From Clostridiaceae bacterium (GTDB lineage: Bacteria > Bacillota > Clostridia > Lachnospirales > Lachnospiraceae), in contig CAJTGE010000001.1 in assembly GCA_910575795.1 (NCBI GenBank), positions 1 through 64,000 of the forward strand: DNA of 64,000 nucleotides, written 5' to 3'. The notes beneath the pieces are model-generated. The model was not told the origin of the DNA. It did not search any database and worked only from the letters and a program-made list of their open reading frames with translations. Made by a program: the position numbers and the translations under genes. This document shows, in pieces, positions 7,631 through 16,756 of the stretch. Numbering within the stretch: the stretch's first letter is position 1; every line of letters begins with the position of its first letter.

Positions 7631-8008
7631 TTATAACCCACAGTTTTCCTTAAACGATGCAACCCCTGAAGGATCGTATTCCGCCAGCATTTCCAGATCG
7701 AATGCCACCGCCGCATATCTGCCATATCCGGATTTCACGGTGTAAGGCAGCACTTTTCCCAGTTTGTTCTCCCTGATAAACCTTAACAGGTCTTTGCTGA
7801 TATCTCCGTTAATGAATGCTTCGTTATCCTCCAGATTATAGGCTGGTAGGTTGACCGTCATATCTGCAAAGGGTTCCGGACCATCTTCTCCGTAATTGAT
7901 CATACCGATGTGCAGCCGCCCGCCATAAGCATATTGGTTGACATGCAACGAGACCATTTCATCTCCAAACTCCCATTTGAAACGAAGCTTTTTCGTTTTT
8001 TCACACAT
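7631..8008 (-). CDS. DUF4313-like protein
   Basis: The 125-residue protein contains YGGRLHIGMINYGEDGPEPF, then ADMTVNLPAYNLEDNEAFIN and YDPSG near the end. It resembles DUF4313 proteins found on conjugative elements, with no known function. AAGGAGG precedes the ATG by seven bases. It lies between the recombination genes and the primase in the same direction and is probably part of that operon. Confidence 0.55.
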   Translation of the reverse strand: MCEKTKKLRFKWEFGDEMVSLHVNQYAYGGRLHIGMINYGEDGPEPFADMTVNLPAYNLEDNEAFINGDISKDLLRFIRENKLGKVLPYTVKSGYGRYAAVAFDLEMLAEYDPSGVASFKENCGL

Positions 8009-8079
8009 TTTTTGTCCTCCTTTTCGTCTTGTCCCTAGCCAGGGGATGACCGCGTTAATCCCCTGGTCTTTAGCGCCTG

Positions 8080-8838
8080 TTATGCAATTGTCTGTTGAAG
8101 GGAAAATTCACAAATCAGCTTCGCGGCAGCTTTAATTTCCTCGCCGCCAGTGAATTTCGTTGCTACCCATTTAATTGCACCAGGATCCAGCGATAATACC
8201 TCGCCAAGCGTTTTCCCGCTGAATTTTGAGATTGGGCAAGGCACATTCATTGCCTGTGCCAGCTTTTCTTCTGGAGTCAGTTCCTTTTGCACCGGTTCAT
8301 TTACAGTGTATTCCTCTTGTGCCGGTTCCGGTTTTGGTTCTGACACCTCGTGTTTTTCTGCAGATTCTGTTTGAGGTTGAGCGGCGGAGATTCCCAGCTC
8401 ATCCACAGCTGAAGGCTCAAAATCTTCACCTGCCATAGAAAACTGAAGTCCAAAACCTGCATTTCGGAGAGCAATTCCGACAGCAGCTGTCTGGGCCCAT
8501 TCCCGTGGTGAAACCGAAGGTTTCTCCTCACAATATCCTCTGGATGCCGTCGCTTCTGCCAGATAATAGTCCGTTGCATCCTTATAGTTTGGATACACGC
8601 GGGCAGTTGCCACAAAGCAATCCTTTGCAGAATTCACCTGTACCGCAATGCGTCCTTCCGGATATTTCAGACGGAACCACGCCATCTGAATCATGACCGG
8701 GAGGCGCTTGCGCACCTCTCCGGTTCCCAGATCTGTATAATCCACAGCAAACGGCGTAGGATCAAATCCATCCACCTGATGAATAGTTTCGATTTTGGCG
8801 AGCATTGCCGCCTTCTCATTCGAGTTATTCTGACTCAT
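8080..8838 (-). CDS. Unknown protein, possible single-strand annealing type
   Basis: The 252-residue protein starts MSQNNSNEKAAMLAKIETIH at 8838, with AAGGAGG upstream. Residues 1-135 are compact and end in SPREWAQTAAVGIALRNAGF. This resembles the ExAxTxAxGRAL-GFG pattern seen in many phage recombination or ssDNA-binding proteins. A low-complexity Glu/Pro-rich linker (QTESAEKHEVSEPKPEPAQE) and a small C-terminal domain (LGEVLSLDPGAIKWVATKF) follow. A YqaJ exonuclease lies three kilobases upstream in the same run, and such exonucleases usually work with an annealing partner. The assignment is a hypothesis. Confidence 0.45.
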   Translation of the reverse strand: MSQNNSNEKAAMLAKIETIHQVDGFDPTPFAVDYTDLGTGEVRKRLPVMIQMAWFRLKYPEGRIAVQVNSAKDCFVATARVYPNYKDATDYYLAEATASRGYCEEKPSVSPREWAQTAAVGIALRNAGFGLQFSMAGEDFEPSAVDELGISAAQPQTESAEKHEVSEPKPEPAQEEYTVNEPVQKELTPEEKLAQAMNVPCPISKFSGKTLGEVLSLDPGAIKWVATKFTGGEEIKAAAKLICEFSLQQTIA

Positions 8839-8851
8839 TATTGTAGCCTCC

Positions 8852-9295
8852 TTATAAATTGATATATGTGTTCCGATACTGCATCCAAACCGGCAGAATC
8901 GTATGAACATATTGACTAATACTTGTTTTGTACTGCTCCTGTGTCCCTGCCTTAAAGCTGGAAAACCGCTTTCTGCCGTCCTGTACAACATGCTCAAAAG
9001 AACTGAGTGCTGTTTCACGACGCTTCTGGCCTTCTGCATCGGCTTTTAATCCGAATCGTCTTTCATTTAAGGTAAAACGTACATACGCATCTACCATTTG
9101 AAAGTGATAGCCCATGACCTTTGTATCCATTGTGATTGGCGCGGACTTACAAAAAGACTGAAATGTTTCCAAGACGCAAATGCGGTAATTCAGTTCCTGC
9201 ATAATCAGCAAATCTTCCGGCGGAAGACTGTTCTCGGCAATCTGGGACCTGATAGTATTCTGTTTCTCAAAATATTGATCTAATATTGTAGCCAT
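8852..9295 (-). CDS. Unknown protein (147 aa) after RecD2
   Basis: The predicted start MATILDQYFEKQNTIRSQIA has GGAG eight bases upstream. The protein is mostly helical (ELNYRICVLETFQSFCKSAP; QMVDAYVRFTLNERRFGLKA) and has no motif I recognise. Its first 29 bases overlap the 3' end of recD2, and the next gene starts 14 bases after its stop, so it is part of the recombination operon. Confidence 0.6.
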   Translation of the reverse strand: MATILDQYFEKQNTIRSQIAENSLPPEDLLIMQELNYRICVLETFQSFCKSAPITMDTKVMGYHFQMVDAYVRFTLNERRFGLKADAEGQKRRETALSSFEHVVQDGRKRFSSFKAGTQEQYKTSISQYVHTILPVWMQYRNTYINL

Positions 9296-11477
9296 AGCTG
9301 CTCCTTTCTTCAAGCGCCTGCAGCCGCTTAGCGAGGCAGGTGCCGCGTTTTTCTGTGTCAATTCTTTTGATTGAAATACAAAGCGCCCTTTTTTCCCCGA
9401 CAATGGTTACACGCTCTTTTCCTCGTGTAATTGCCGTATAGATAAGAGGCCTTGTCAGCATGATGGAATGGGCGCACTGCAGATTGATGATGACGGACTG
9501 GTACTCCGATCCCTGTGATTTATGGATAGTAGAGGCATAACCTAAATCCAACATATCCAATTTACTGGCATCGTACTCTTTCATGCGCCCGTCACCAAAG
9601 TCCACATGAATTGTAGTATCATCGCCAATGCGAATAATTTTTCTGACATACCCAACATCACCGTTATTGACATCATCATGGTTTTTGATCTGCATGACCT
9701 TGTCCCCACACCGAAATTTCCGGTTTCCGAAAACAACTTCCGGTTTCTGCGTATCCGGCGGGTTCACCTTCTCACGCAAGCGCTCATTCAGTGCATTGAC
9801 TCCGGTTTCCGTCTTCTGCCGGTATGGCGTAAGCAGTGCCACATTATCGACCCCGTATTTCTCAGTTTCCTGCAGATAAAGATCGACAATGAGTTCAGCA
9901 GAATCAGACAGCCTGGGAGAATTGATAAACTGAAAGTCATTCCCATACTCCAGACCCACATTCCCATGGCGGATTAACTTCGCATTTGTCGCAATGCGGC
10001 TTCCCGCATTCTGGCGAAATACCTTGTCCAACCGCACAACTGGAATACATCCGCTGGCAATCATCTCACTGAGCACTGCGCCAGGTCCCACTGAAGGCAG
10101 CTGATCTGCATCGCCAATCAGCACCATCTGGGCGCCAAACTTCACTGCATCAAACAGATATTCAGCCAGATAAACATCCAGCATGGAAATCTCATCTACC
10201 ACAATCAGATCTGCAGTAAGCGCTTCGGGTTCATCATAGTCTCCGTCCTCATCCGCCATCAGCCCAAGGGCTTTATGAACAGTTGAGGCCGAAACACCAG
10301 TTGCCTGCTCCATCCTCCTTGCTGCCCTACCCGTAGGGGCACAACAGCAGATTTCATTTTGGGGATTGTTTTTTTGATAAATATCTAAAATGGCACGTTG
10401 TATCAAAGTCTTTCCTGTTCCAGGTCCACCAGTGATAATGGAAAGTCCCTGCGTCAGAGCCATCTTTACCGCTTCGCGCTGCTCCAGTGCAAACTTCATT
10501 TTCAGCTTCTGCTCCTCTGCATCTATGGCGGCATCCAAATCCCCATAGCTGTGCATCTTCCGGTACTTCATTTGCTGATGAATGTCGGAGGCAAGCTGTT
10601 CTTCCACATGTGCGGTCTTTGCCCTATACACATTGCCCTGGTACGACACCAACTGTCCGCCGAAAACCAGCCTGGCGGCACGGTTCGCCACCATTTCTGC
10701 TGTTAACGCAGGCGTATCCAGAATTTTTAGGCAGGCTTTCACAAACTCATGTTTCTCCATGCAGAGATGACCTTTGCTTTCCGCATCCGCCAGCGTATAC
10801 AGAAGTCCTTCATCCACACGCTCTGTCGATAGCTGGTCAAACCCCATGCTCATAGCGATATGGTCTGCCGTCTTAAAACCGATCCCGGCCATATCGCAGA
10901 GTTGGTAAGGATGTTTTTTGACAATATCCATCGTCTTATCCCCATACTCTTTATACAGGCGCACCGCTCGATTGGGCGTAATGCCGTGCGGTGACAAAAA
11001 CGCCACCACATCCCGTGCACCACGATTGACCAGATAAGAATCACAAATTTTTTTCAGTTTTATCTCACTGATACCTGGTATGGCAAGGAGCTTTTCCGGC
11101 TCTTTATCCAATACCTCCAGAGACTGTTGACCGAAAACTTCGTAAATTTTCTCCGCTATCTTGGAACCGATCCCTTTAATCTGCCCGGAAGAAAGGTATG
11201 CAATAATGCCTTCCTTCGTCGGTACTATCACTTCGTTATAGCTCTCTACTTCAAATTGAAGGCCAAATTTGGAATTTTTACTCCAATGTCCACGCATGTC
11301 GTAACGCAGGCTGCTCGAAACAGGCAGGCAATATCCTACTGCTTTCACTTGCGTAATCAGATTACCTGTGCTATCTTTAATCGTTTCGCATGGGTGGTAG
11401 AGCGCAATCATATAACCACTATCATCAACAGTCGCAATGCTTGGCGGATATATGAGTTTTTTAAATTCACATAACAA
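9267..11477 (-). CDS. recD2: RecD2-type ATP-dependent DNA helicase
   Basis: The 736-residue protein has the RecD2 domain order: an N-terminal OB-like and helix-hairpin-helix region (KGIGSKIAEKIYEVFG at 101-116, LAIPGISEIKLKKI at 131-144), Walker A GGPGTGKT at 350-357, Walker B-type VVDEISM, GDADQLPSVGPG, and the C-terminal UvrD-like motif TIHKSQGSEYQSVI. RecD2 enzymes move 5' to 3' on DNA and act in repair or plasmid processing. The probable start is TTG, eight bases after AGGAG; the nearby ATG is in another frame. A terminator lies upstream (11513-11556), so it may have its own promoter. Confidence 0.92.
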   Translation of the reverse strand: MLCEFKKLIYPPSIATVDDSGYMIALYHPCETIKDSTGNLITQVKAVGYCLPVSSSLRYDMRGHWSKNSKFGLQFEVESYNEVIVPTKEGIIAYLSSGQIKGIGSKIAEKIYEVFGQQSLEVLDKEPEKLLAIPGISEIKLKKICDSYLVNRGARDVVAFLSPHGITPNRAVRLYKEYGDKTMDIVKKHPYQLCDMAGIGFKTADHIAMSMGFDQLSTERVDEGLLYTLADAESKGHLCMEKHEFVKACLKILDTPALTAEMVANRAARLVFGGQLVSYQGNVYRAKTAHVEEQLASDIHQQMKYRKMHSYGDLDAAIDAEEQKLKMKFALEQREAVKMALTQGLSIITGGPGTGKTLIQRAILDIYQKNNPQNEICCCAPTGRAARRMEQATGVSASTVHKALGLMADEDGDYDEPEALTADLIVVDEISMLDVYLAEYLFDAVKFGAQMVLIGDADQLPSVGPGAVLSEMIASGCIPVVRLDKVFRQNAGSRIATNAKLIRHGNVGLEYGNDFQFINSPRLSDSAELIVDLYLQETEKYGVDNVALLTPYRQKTETGVNALNERLREKVNPPDTQKPEVVFGNRKFRCGDKVMQIKNHDDVNNGDVGYVRKIIRIGDDTTIHVDFGDGRMKEYDASKLDMLDLGYASTIHKSQGSEYQSVIINLQCAHSIMLTRPLIYTAITRGKERVTIVGEKRALCISIKRIDTEKRGTCLAKRLQALEERSSYGYNIRSIF

Positions 11478-11512
11478 AATTTTTACTCCTTTCTGAGTCG
11501 TGTTTTAGATAC

Positions 11513-11556
11513 AAAAAACTCCCGAATCGTATTCAAAAATACAATGGGAGTTTTTT
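11513..11556 (-). terminator. Intrinsic terminator between the DUF4406-like gene and recD2
   Basis: AAAAAACTCCC (11513-11523) is the perfect reverse complement of GGGAGTTTTTT (11546-11556). The T run follows the stem on the minus strand, and the hairpin is symmetric enough to act both ways. Confidence 0.8.
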
Positions 11557-11583
11557 ATAAAGCTGCAGTCAGTTGTTTTTTCA

Positions 11584-12105
11584 TCAGAATATCCCCGCCT
11601 TTTCAAGATATGCCATGGGAGAAGAACAACCCATCAGAACATTTTCTCGATCAAGATGGACGCTGTGTTTATCATAGCCCTGCTTTGTCAAATTTTTCTG
11701 CACTTCCAGATATATGCTTTCCTCAAAGGTCATCATAGGCATCTTGAGGTATGCCGCATGAGCAATTTCCCCACTCATCCCACTGCTGATCCGATTCCCG
11801 CATATAAGCAAAACATCACTTTCTTCCAACAGCTCCAATCCAAATTGAAGGGCGATGGATCTGTCCGCCGGCACTTTGTCGCATAAAAGCATCGGAAGAT
11901 ACGCATGAGGCGCACTTGCATTCATACCCATTTTTTTCATGGCATAATACATATATGCTCTTGCTATTTTTATATTTTCTACCATCTCCTCATCCGTAAC
12001 TGCGCTAAGAGGCGAGCAGATATACGCCCGTTTTTTACACCTGTCGTTTTTCAGAAACTGATAAAGCAATTCCTGTTCCCAATAATCATGATAAATATTT
12101 TCCAT
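11584..12105 (-). CDS. DUF4406/nucleoside deoxyribosyltransferase-like protein
   Basis: The 173-residue protein contains RAYICSPLSAVTDEEMVENI, APHAYLP, and ESDVLLICGNRISSGMSGEI. This order (SPLS at the first loop, a middle acidic segment, then GxxxSxGMxxEI) is that of the deoxyribosyltransferase-like DUF4406 group found in phages and mobile elements. The substrate is unknown; base salvage or nucleotide modification are possible. It lies 14 bases after the YqaJ gene and is followed by a terminator, so it closes the operon that starts at 14298. Confidence 0.65.
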   Translation of the reverse strand: MENIYHDYWEQELLYQFLKNDRCKKRAYICSPLSAVTDEEMVENIKIARAYMYYAMKKMGMNASAPHAYLPMLLCDKVPADRSIALQFGLELLEESDVLLICGNRISSGMSGEIAHAAYLKMPMMTFEESIYLEVQKNLTKQGYDKHSVHLDRENVLMGCSSPMAYLEKAGIF

Positions 12106-12118
12106 TATAGTCTCCTTC

Positions 12119-13156
12119 CTAAATTGGCTGAACCGACACCTTTACCTTGCGGCTTTCCGAGGCTTTCAGAACATCGGTATAGATTGCCGGGTATTTTTCC
12201 TTTAAGGCTTTGGAATCGGGCCTGCGAGTTGTTTTGGTTACAAAATCAATCAGAAGCTTATCGCTGCTCGTCTCTAAGACGCCATGCTCATGCTCCTTCA
12301 TGACTTCGGCAATTCGCACGCTATGTGCTTCAATCTCCTTTTCATATGTTTTGATTTCTTTATTGCATTCAGAGATTTTTCCCTGAAGCATTGCGATTCT
12401 GCGCAAAGGCGATTCGTACTTACGTGAAAACTCTATTGTCGGAAGCCCGGCCTGACTCGTACCATAAATCCTTGCCAGTGACTCCAAAGCAAGTTTTGGG
12501 GCAACATCCGCCATGGTCGGCGGTTTGTCATTTTCCAAGCTCCAGATCCATTCGTCCAAACGTTCAAAAATCATATCCTCTTTCGCCTTATCACGAATAA
12601 TCTCTGGCATTGCCAGATCATTGTCCGGATTGTTTCCCCAAACTGCGGAAAAGGCGCCGATATTTACATCCGCTACTGCAAGATAAAACCTCAGCTGCAG
12701 TTCATAGTAGAGCGGAATTGCTCCATCTGCCCATTCAGCCGCTTTATGATACGTGCAGCTTTTACACTCCAAAATTCCCGGCTCGCTATCGGATGCCCGT
12801 ATAAAGCGCCGGTCAAAATTGGCGAGAGCGTAAGGATGATCTGCGTGCTGATACAGATTAGTATCTTCAATAACGGTGTTGCCTGTCTTTGCACCATACC
12901 AATAGGCAGCAATCGGCTCTAAAAGATGCCCCATCTGCAATTGGTTGGCATTGTTTTTTTTAGCAGGCTTCATTTGCCCTTTTTTGATTTTCCACAGCTC
13001 CAGTGGAGTCGTCCATGGTGATACGCCAAAAATGGCTGCTACATCACTTCCTCCCACAGTATAGGGAATATTTCCTTTCGGACCATGCATACGGCATTCC
13101 AGCCATCTGTCATTGGTCATACCGGCGGTGTCGCAAAGAATAATCGGTTTTGCCAT
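12119..13156 (-). CDS. YqaJ-type viral recombinase (lambda exonuclease family)
   Basis: The 345-residue protein has the YqaJ plan: WLECRMHGPKGNIPYTVGGS, DVAAIFGVSPWTTPLELW, MGHLLEPIAAYWYGAKTG with the catalytic Glu, and DRRFIRASDSEPGILECKSC holding the Glu-x-Lys catalytic pair, then YYELQLRFYLAV. These enzymes resect double-stranded DNA 5' to 3' for single-strand annealing recombination. The C-terminal 90 residues are a coiled-coil-like extension (LQGKISECNKEIKTYEKEIE). Its ATG overlaps the stop of the upstream gene by one base. With SSB and RecD2 it forms a recombination module. Confidence 0.88.
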   Translation of the reverse strand: MAKPIILCDTAGMTNDRWLECRMHGPKGNIPYTVGGSDVAAIFGVSPWTTPLELWKIKKGQMKPAKKNNANQLQMGHLLEPIAAYWYGAKTGNTVIEDTNLYQHADHPYALANFDRRFIRASDSEPGILECKSCTYHKAAEWADGAIPLYYELQLRFYLAVADVNIGAFSAVWGNNPDNDLAMPEIIRDKAKEDMIFERLDEWIWSLENDKPPTMADVAPKLALESLARIYGTSQAGLPTIEFSRKYESPLRRIAMLQGKISECNKEIKTYEKEIEAHSVRIAEVMKEHEHGVLETSSDKLLIDFVTKTTRRPDSKALKEKYPAIYTDVLKASESRKVKVSVQPI

Positions 13157-14298
13157 CAGTAACTCACCGCCTTTGCAAGGTCATAATCGCTCCATCTGAG
13201 TGAGAGCGCACGGGCCATATTTTCTTCTATGACCAACATCTTGCTTTCCGGCGTGTTCTCCGTCCTCAAAATAAACGGGATCTCCTGCATGGCAAGAAAT
13301 ACGTCGTGGGCTGTCGCCGGACCACCTCCGTATGCCATCTCGTACATAGCTATGGCTTCAACTGCAGCCTTTTTTGGCAGACTCAGTTTTTTGCAAACCC
13401 TGGTCATTGCGTTTATCGGATAATCCAGATGAACCTCCAGCAGTTTTTGTAATTTGGCAATACTATCCCCAAACTGGGCAAAGAGCTGATCCAACGCCGC
13501 ATCAAAATCGGAAACCTTAGACTGATGCCTGTGGTCAACTGCAATACACCCCCCGATATGGATGGAGCGCTTTCCGCTCACCAAAAGAGCAGAGACCTTT
13601 GCCGAAGCCATACCGGTATCCGAACTCATAAAACGAACACCCGGAGTCAGTTTGGAGGCCATCGCTGATTTCCCTTGAGAATCCAGCAGCTTTGTATACA
13701 CCTCCAGTAAATCCTCTTTCTGATCCGGCATCGTCCATGATGCGCTTACCATGGCATGATCGCAGTATCCAGACTCGAATACATTTCCGTTGAATTGTGC
13801 ATCCAACTTTCCCTTCAGTGCAACAAGAAGTTCATCGACTGGCAACACTGAATAATCAACCGCATCTCCAGAATGAACTGCTGCCACCTTCTCATCACGA
13901 ATGAGAAGAAGCGCTTCTGACGAATAAAGTTCCATGCAGGCATTTAATACCTCTGCCAGAGCCTCACGACTGAGCTTAGGCAGCGCTGTGCCTCCGATTT
14001 TTGCCCGGTCAAGCAGACTTTTGTAGGCCGTCATGCGCATGGGGAAGAGTTCCCCATCAACACGCATGGCCAGACCGAGATTGTTTGCTGTGTCATCCAC
14101 AGCGTCCTGTGTGGTTCCTGACGCAAATGCCGGCAGATCAGTGCTCAGAGCAGAGCCTTTGCCCAGCGGCTGAATTTCAAGGTCACTGACCCTGGCTTTC
14201 ACCCAGCGGCTGTTCTTGGACTGCTCCTTGTGATAATCCAGCATAAGTGGATAGGAACTGAATGTGGTGTAGAAACCATCCTGACATTGTTTTTGCAT
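13156..14298 (-). CDS. Unknown protein, possibly DUF932-like
   Basis: The 380-residue protein starts MQKQCQDGFYTTFSSYPLML. It has LGLAMRVDGELFPMRMTAYK in the first third, LLIRDEKVAAVHSGDAVDYS in the middle and VSALLVSGKRSIHIGGCIAV later. The layout recalls DUF932 plasmid/phage proteins, but I see no decisive motif. It is the first gene of the operon with yqaJ and the DUF4406-like gene, directly after the leader/terminator unit at 14406-14527. That unit probably controls its expression. Confidence 0.45.
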   Translation of the reverse strand: MQKQCQDGFYTTFSSYPLMLDYHKEQSKNSRWVKARVSDLEIQPLGKGSALSTDLPAFASGTTQDAVDDTANNLGLAMRVDGELFPMRMTAYKSLLDRAKIGGTALPKLSREALAEVLNACMELYSSEALLLIRDEKVAAVHSGDAVDYSVLPVDELLVALKGKLDAQFNGNVFESGYCDHAMVSASWTMPDQKEDLLEVYTKLLDSQGKSAMASKLTPGVRFMSSDTGMASAKVSALLVSGKRSIHIGGCIAVDHRHQSKVSDFDAALDQLFAQFGDSIAKLQKLLEVHLDYPINAMTRVCKKLSLPKKAAVEAIAMYEMAYGGGPATAHDVFLAMQEIPFILRTENTPESKMLVIEENMARALSLRWSDYDLAKAVSY

Positions 14299-14350
14299 AT
14301 TTCATGCTCCTTTCTTTTCTGGCGGGATTGCCGCCTTGATATATAACAAA

Positions 14351-14378
14351 AGCCAGCAATCCCGAAAGACTGCTGGCT
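14351..14378 (-). terminator. Second hairpin in the leader of the 14.3-kb operon
   Basis: AGCCAGCA and TGCTGGCT form an 8-bp stem with a 12-base loop. On the minus strand it is followed by TTTTGTTAT. It lies between the first leader terminator and the start of the gene at 14298 and could be a second attenuator. Confidence 0.5.
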
Positions 14379-14405
14379 TATGCCCAAATGAATTGGCCGG
14401 AAAAC

Positions 14406-14527
14406 AAAAAAAGTGCCATCTGCAAAATTGCAAATGACACTTTGATAAACTCTGTTAAACTGTGTTTAGCCGTAGCCAAACTTGATACTGATGTAAATAT
14501 TATAACAGATTTATTTGCAATAGTCAA
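14406..14527 (-). ncRNA. Leader/terminator RNA unit, copy 1
   Basis: Minus strand: -35 TTGACT (14522-14527), 17-base spacer, -10 TATAAT (14499-14504). The transcript then begins around 14492 with the shared TTACATCAGTATCA. Next come a 7-bp hairpin (GTTTGGC/GCTAAAC), a shared GAGTTT, and a terminator stem AAGTGTCAT/ATGGCACTT with a run of seven T (14406-14442). The product would be about 85 nt. Copies 2 and 3 at 27421-27544 and 39100-39218 keep promoter, terminator and order. It sits directly upstream of the operon at 14298. Confidence 0.7.
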
Positions 14528-14563
14528 TCCACCAGGAGAAAAGAGCATTCATACCGCAAATGT

Positions 14564-14677
14564 TTATTCCTCCGAGCGCTTATTTCTGTAAGTTCGGTTA
14601 ATCTGAAACATACACATAAAAACAACACCAAACACGCTGCCGCCTATAAAATTAAGGATACCTATCAACCATCCCAT
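14564..14677 (-). CDS. DUF3789-like small membrane protein (37 aa)
   Basis: The frame encodes MGWLIGILNFIGGSVFGVVF followed by MCMFQINRTYRNKRSEE. It is a single hydrophobic segment with a glycine-rich face and a short basic tail. AAGGAGG lies nine bases before the ATG. It resembles the very short DUF3789 membrane proteins common on Clostridial mobile elements, whose function is unknown. It stands alone between a terminator (14701-14729) and the copy 1 promoter. Confidence 0.6.
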   Translation of the reverse strand: MGWLIGILNFIGGSVFGVVFMCMFQINRTYRNKRSEE

Positions 14678-14700
14678 ACTATATACCTCCTTTGTGATAT

Positions 14701-14729
14701 AAAAAAGAGATGCTGATAATCAACATCTC
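14701..14729 (-). terminator. Intrinsic terminator after the HEAT-like gene
   Basis: GAGATG/CATCTC form the stem core (14707-14712 and 14724-14729). On the minus strand TTTTTTATATC follows. Confidence 0.75.
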
Positions 14730-14791
14730 CGGGTTACAATATTCTTTTTATTTCAAACACTTTATGATTTGATAAATCAGAATTTGCTTTT

Positions 14792-15241
14792 TTATAATTT
14801 TTCTATTTCTTTCAATGTTTTTTGGATGTCTTTATAAACTAATGATTGCATACTGTCATCATAAATACCTATATTAGCTTTATGAAGTGCAGAAACAATG
14901 TCGTTTTTCAATTCTGGTTTATCCTTTGCAATAATCGGCAACAGCTTAATACATTGTCTTGCTGTAATAGGTTTAACATCTGTTATATGCTTTAAATAAT
15001 TATCAATGATTTCATCAATTTTATAATCTTTATCCCATCTTGCATTATAGGCAATCAGTGTAAGCCCTCTTGTGCGGATATAAGAATTATCACTGTCAAG
15101 CATATCGCTTAATCTATCCATATAAAGATAAACACAATCTGTTTCAATACTTTCTTTTTGCAATTCCTGTAATGCTTTGTATGCAACATTATTATTTTTA
15201 TCAAACAATAATTCAAATGTTTCTGCTATATTAAGTGACAC
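14792..15241 (-). CDS. HEAT-repeat-like protein
   Basis: The roughly 149-residue protein is all helical, with paired helices such as NVAYKALQELQKESIETDCV, YIRTRGLTLIAYNARWDKDY and RQCIKLLPIIAKDKPELKND, as in HEAT-like repeats. Related proteins are sometimes labelled SufBD in databases, with no functional support. I prefer GTG at 15241 because AAGGAGG is five bases upstream; the GTG at 15256 has no ribosome site. It follows the AbiE genes and is bounded by a terminator. Its role is unknown, perhaps a protein-binding partner. Confidence 0.6.
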   Translation of the reverse strand: MSLNIAETFELLFDKNNNVAYKALQELQKESIETDCVYLYMDRLSDMLDSDNSYIRTRGLTLIAYNARWDKDYKIDEIIDNYLKHITDVKPITARQCIKLLPIIAKDKPELKNDIVSALHKANIGIYDDSMQSLVYKDIQKTLKEIEKL

Positions 15242-15314
15242 AATATCCTCCTTCACAAACTCCGATTTCTACTATAAGTGCTTCAAAAAAAATCTAATCT
15301 TTTCTTACTTGATA

Positions 15315-16154
15315 TCACAAATCAAGAATCTTTGCGATTTCGTCCACTGTATCGAGAACTTCATTGAATTTCAAATCTCCAATGTATTTGTTGTCCGCAG
15401 CATAGTTATCCCACAGAAGATATAACTGCGGCTCTTCACGGATATCCTTCAAAATATCTCTCCAGTCCCTGATATCATCAATCGAATCTCTTTTTTCCGC
15501 AGTATGAATAACTGCTGCCCTCAGAACATCCATCTGAACCACATCTTTACGGCTGCGGTAAAGAGTATGTAAATCATAAAAATCCCTTGCCCTTGTAGTT
15601 CCAATGTTTCTGCGGATAATCGTTTCATATTTTTCCGCAAGTACTGTCTCAAGCGTATATGCCATGACCGGAACCGTTTTCTCCTCAAACACAAACGGGA
15701 AATCATATCGAATGGCTGCAGGCGTAATAATATCTCCGGTAGTAATGTCTATCTTCATTGGACTGTCAATCTTCCCGTATTTTGCACGCAGATGAACCCG
15801 GAAATTATTGTACGTATCATCCTCGCGGATCGGTTCAATTTTCTGAAATTCAAAAGAAATTCCGTCTCCCACATCCATTGCGATAATCTCTTTGACTGCA
15901 GAAACGATCTCGCCCTCTTCCATCTGAATACCACGCACCGTTGTGTCCATATCCATAGTAGTACGTTCACCAATACCGATCATTGATGATATCAAAAGTC
16001 CGCCCTTCAAAATAAAATTGTCCCGAAAGGATGAGGCTGCCAAACGATCAATGATTCTTTCAAATAAAAACATCTGCAGCACTTCCTGTGCACGAAGATT
16101 TTTCTTCGCTGCCATGCTACGAATGGCTCCTTTTAGTTGTTCTGGTGTCTTCAT
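15315..16154 (-). CDS. abiEii: AbiEii-type nucleotidyltransferase toxin
   Basis: The 279-residue protein has the nucleotidyltransferase core: ASSFRDNFILKGGLLISSMI (the KGG motif), ERTTMDMDTTVRG with the catalytic Asp-x-Asp, and KIDITTGDIITP with the third acidic site. Then come MAYTLETVLAEKYETIIRRN and RARDFYDLHTLY, conserved in the AbiEii/AbiGii family. Characterised relatives block growth, for example by adding nucleotides to tRNA, and are neutralised by AbiEi. Its ATG overlaps the antitoxin stop by one base. As part of an integrated element it can act in phage defence or element retention. Confidence 0.9.
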   Translation of the reverse strand: MKTPEQLKGAIRSMAAKKNLRAQEVLQMFLFERIIDRLAASSFRDNFILKGGLLISSMIGIGERTTMDMDTTVRGIQMEEGEIVSAVKEIIAMDVGDGISFEFQKIEPIREDDTYNNFRVHLRAKYGKIDSPMKIDITTGDIITPAAIRYDFPFVFEEKTVPVMAYTLETVLAEKYETIIRRNIGTTRARDFYDLHTLYRSRKDVVQMDVLRAAVIHTAEKRDSIDDIRDWRDILKDIREEPQLYLLWDNYAADNKYIGDLKFNEVLDTVDEIAKILDL

Positions 16155-16756
16155 TATAAAACCTCCATATATGTTCTTATCTTATCTTCAATTCCAAATA
16201 TCTTGCCATATTTCAGCAGTTTTCGATTATTTGGATTTGTCTTAAAATAGTCCTTAATTGCCTGCGTAAAAAGCTGCAGCTCAATTTGATCCTTATCCCG
16301 GATCACATCGCAAATACAGCGCTCCCTGTTATACAGCTTTACCATCCCGCCTTGAGGGGATTTTGTTTCTGTTATTCCAAGATCGTAAACTTCCGTCTGC
16401 ACATAATGGCAACGCAAATTCGGATTATCACGCCTTAACCTGCTGATGTTCGTTCCGCGAGGCAGCGTTATATCCAAGATGTTCGGCGTCTTGTCCGACA
16501 TCCCCCAAAAGAACAGTGCGGTGCCATAGGAATATATTATCTTTGCGCTTTGTGCCTGAAGAAGCGCAAACTCATCAGTAAATTCATCGGTCAAAGTATA
16601 TAACCCTTTTCGCACCGGATCTAATTTTCCCATATCAACATACTTTTTCAACATCGGTCTGCTGATTCCAGCCGCCTCAATATCAGAAGTCTTAACAAAC
16701 CCATTACTTTTTTCTGCTATTGTTTGAATTTTAGTCCAAATCGTGTCCGTATCAAT
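16154..16756 (-). CDS. abiEi: AbiEi-type antitoxin and autorepressor
   Basis: From the ATG at 16654 the product has 166 residues (MLKKYVDMGKLDPVRKGLYT), but that start cuts into the N-terminal winged helix. The frame stays open upstream and encodes the missing helices (IWTKIQTIAEKSNGFVKTSD, IEAAGISRP). No ATG, GTG or TTG exists in that extension. A strong AAGGAGGTG sits three bases before an in-frame ATT at 16756 and nine before an ACG. I therefore extend the gene to 16756 with a non-AUG start. The C-terminal part (NRERCICDVIRDKDQIELQL) is typical for AbiEi. The promoter lies inside a 17-bp inverted repeat, its probable own operator. Confidence 0.8.
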   Translation of the reverse strand: MDTDTIWTKIQTIAEKSNGFVKTSDIEAAGISRPMLKKYVDMGKLDPVRKGLYTLTDEFTDEFALLQAQSAKIIYSYGTALFFWGMSDKTPNILDITLPRGTNISRLRRDNPNLRCHYVQTEVYDLGITETKSPQGGMVKLYNRERCICDVIRDKDQIELQLFTQAIKDYFKTNPNNRKLLKYGKIFGIEDKIRTYMEVL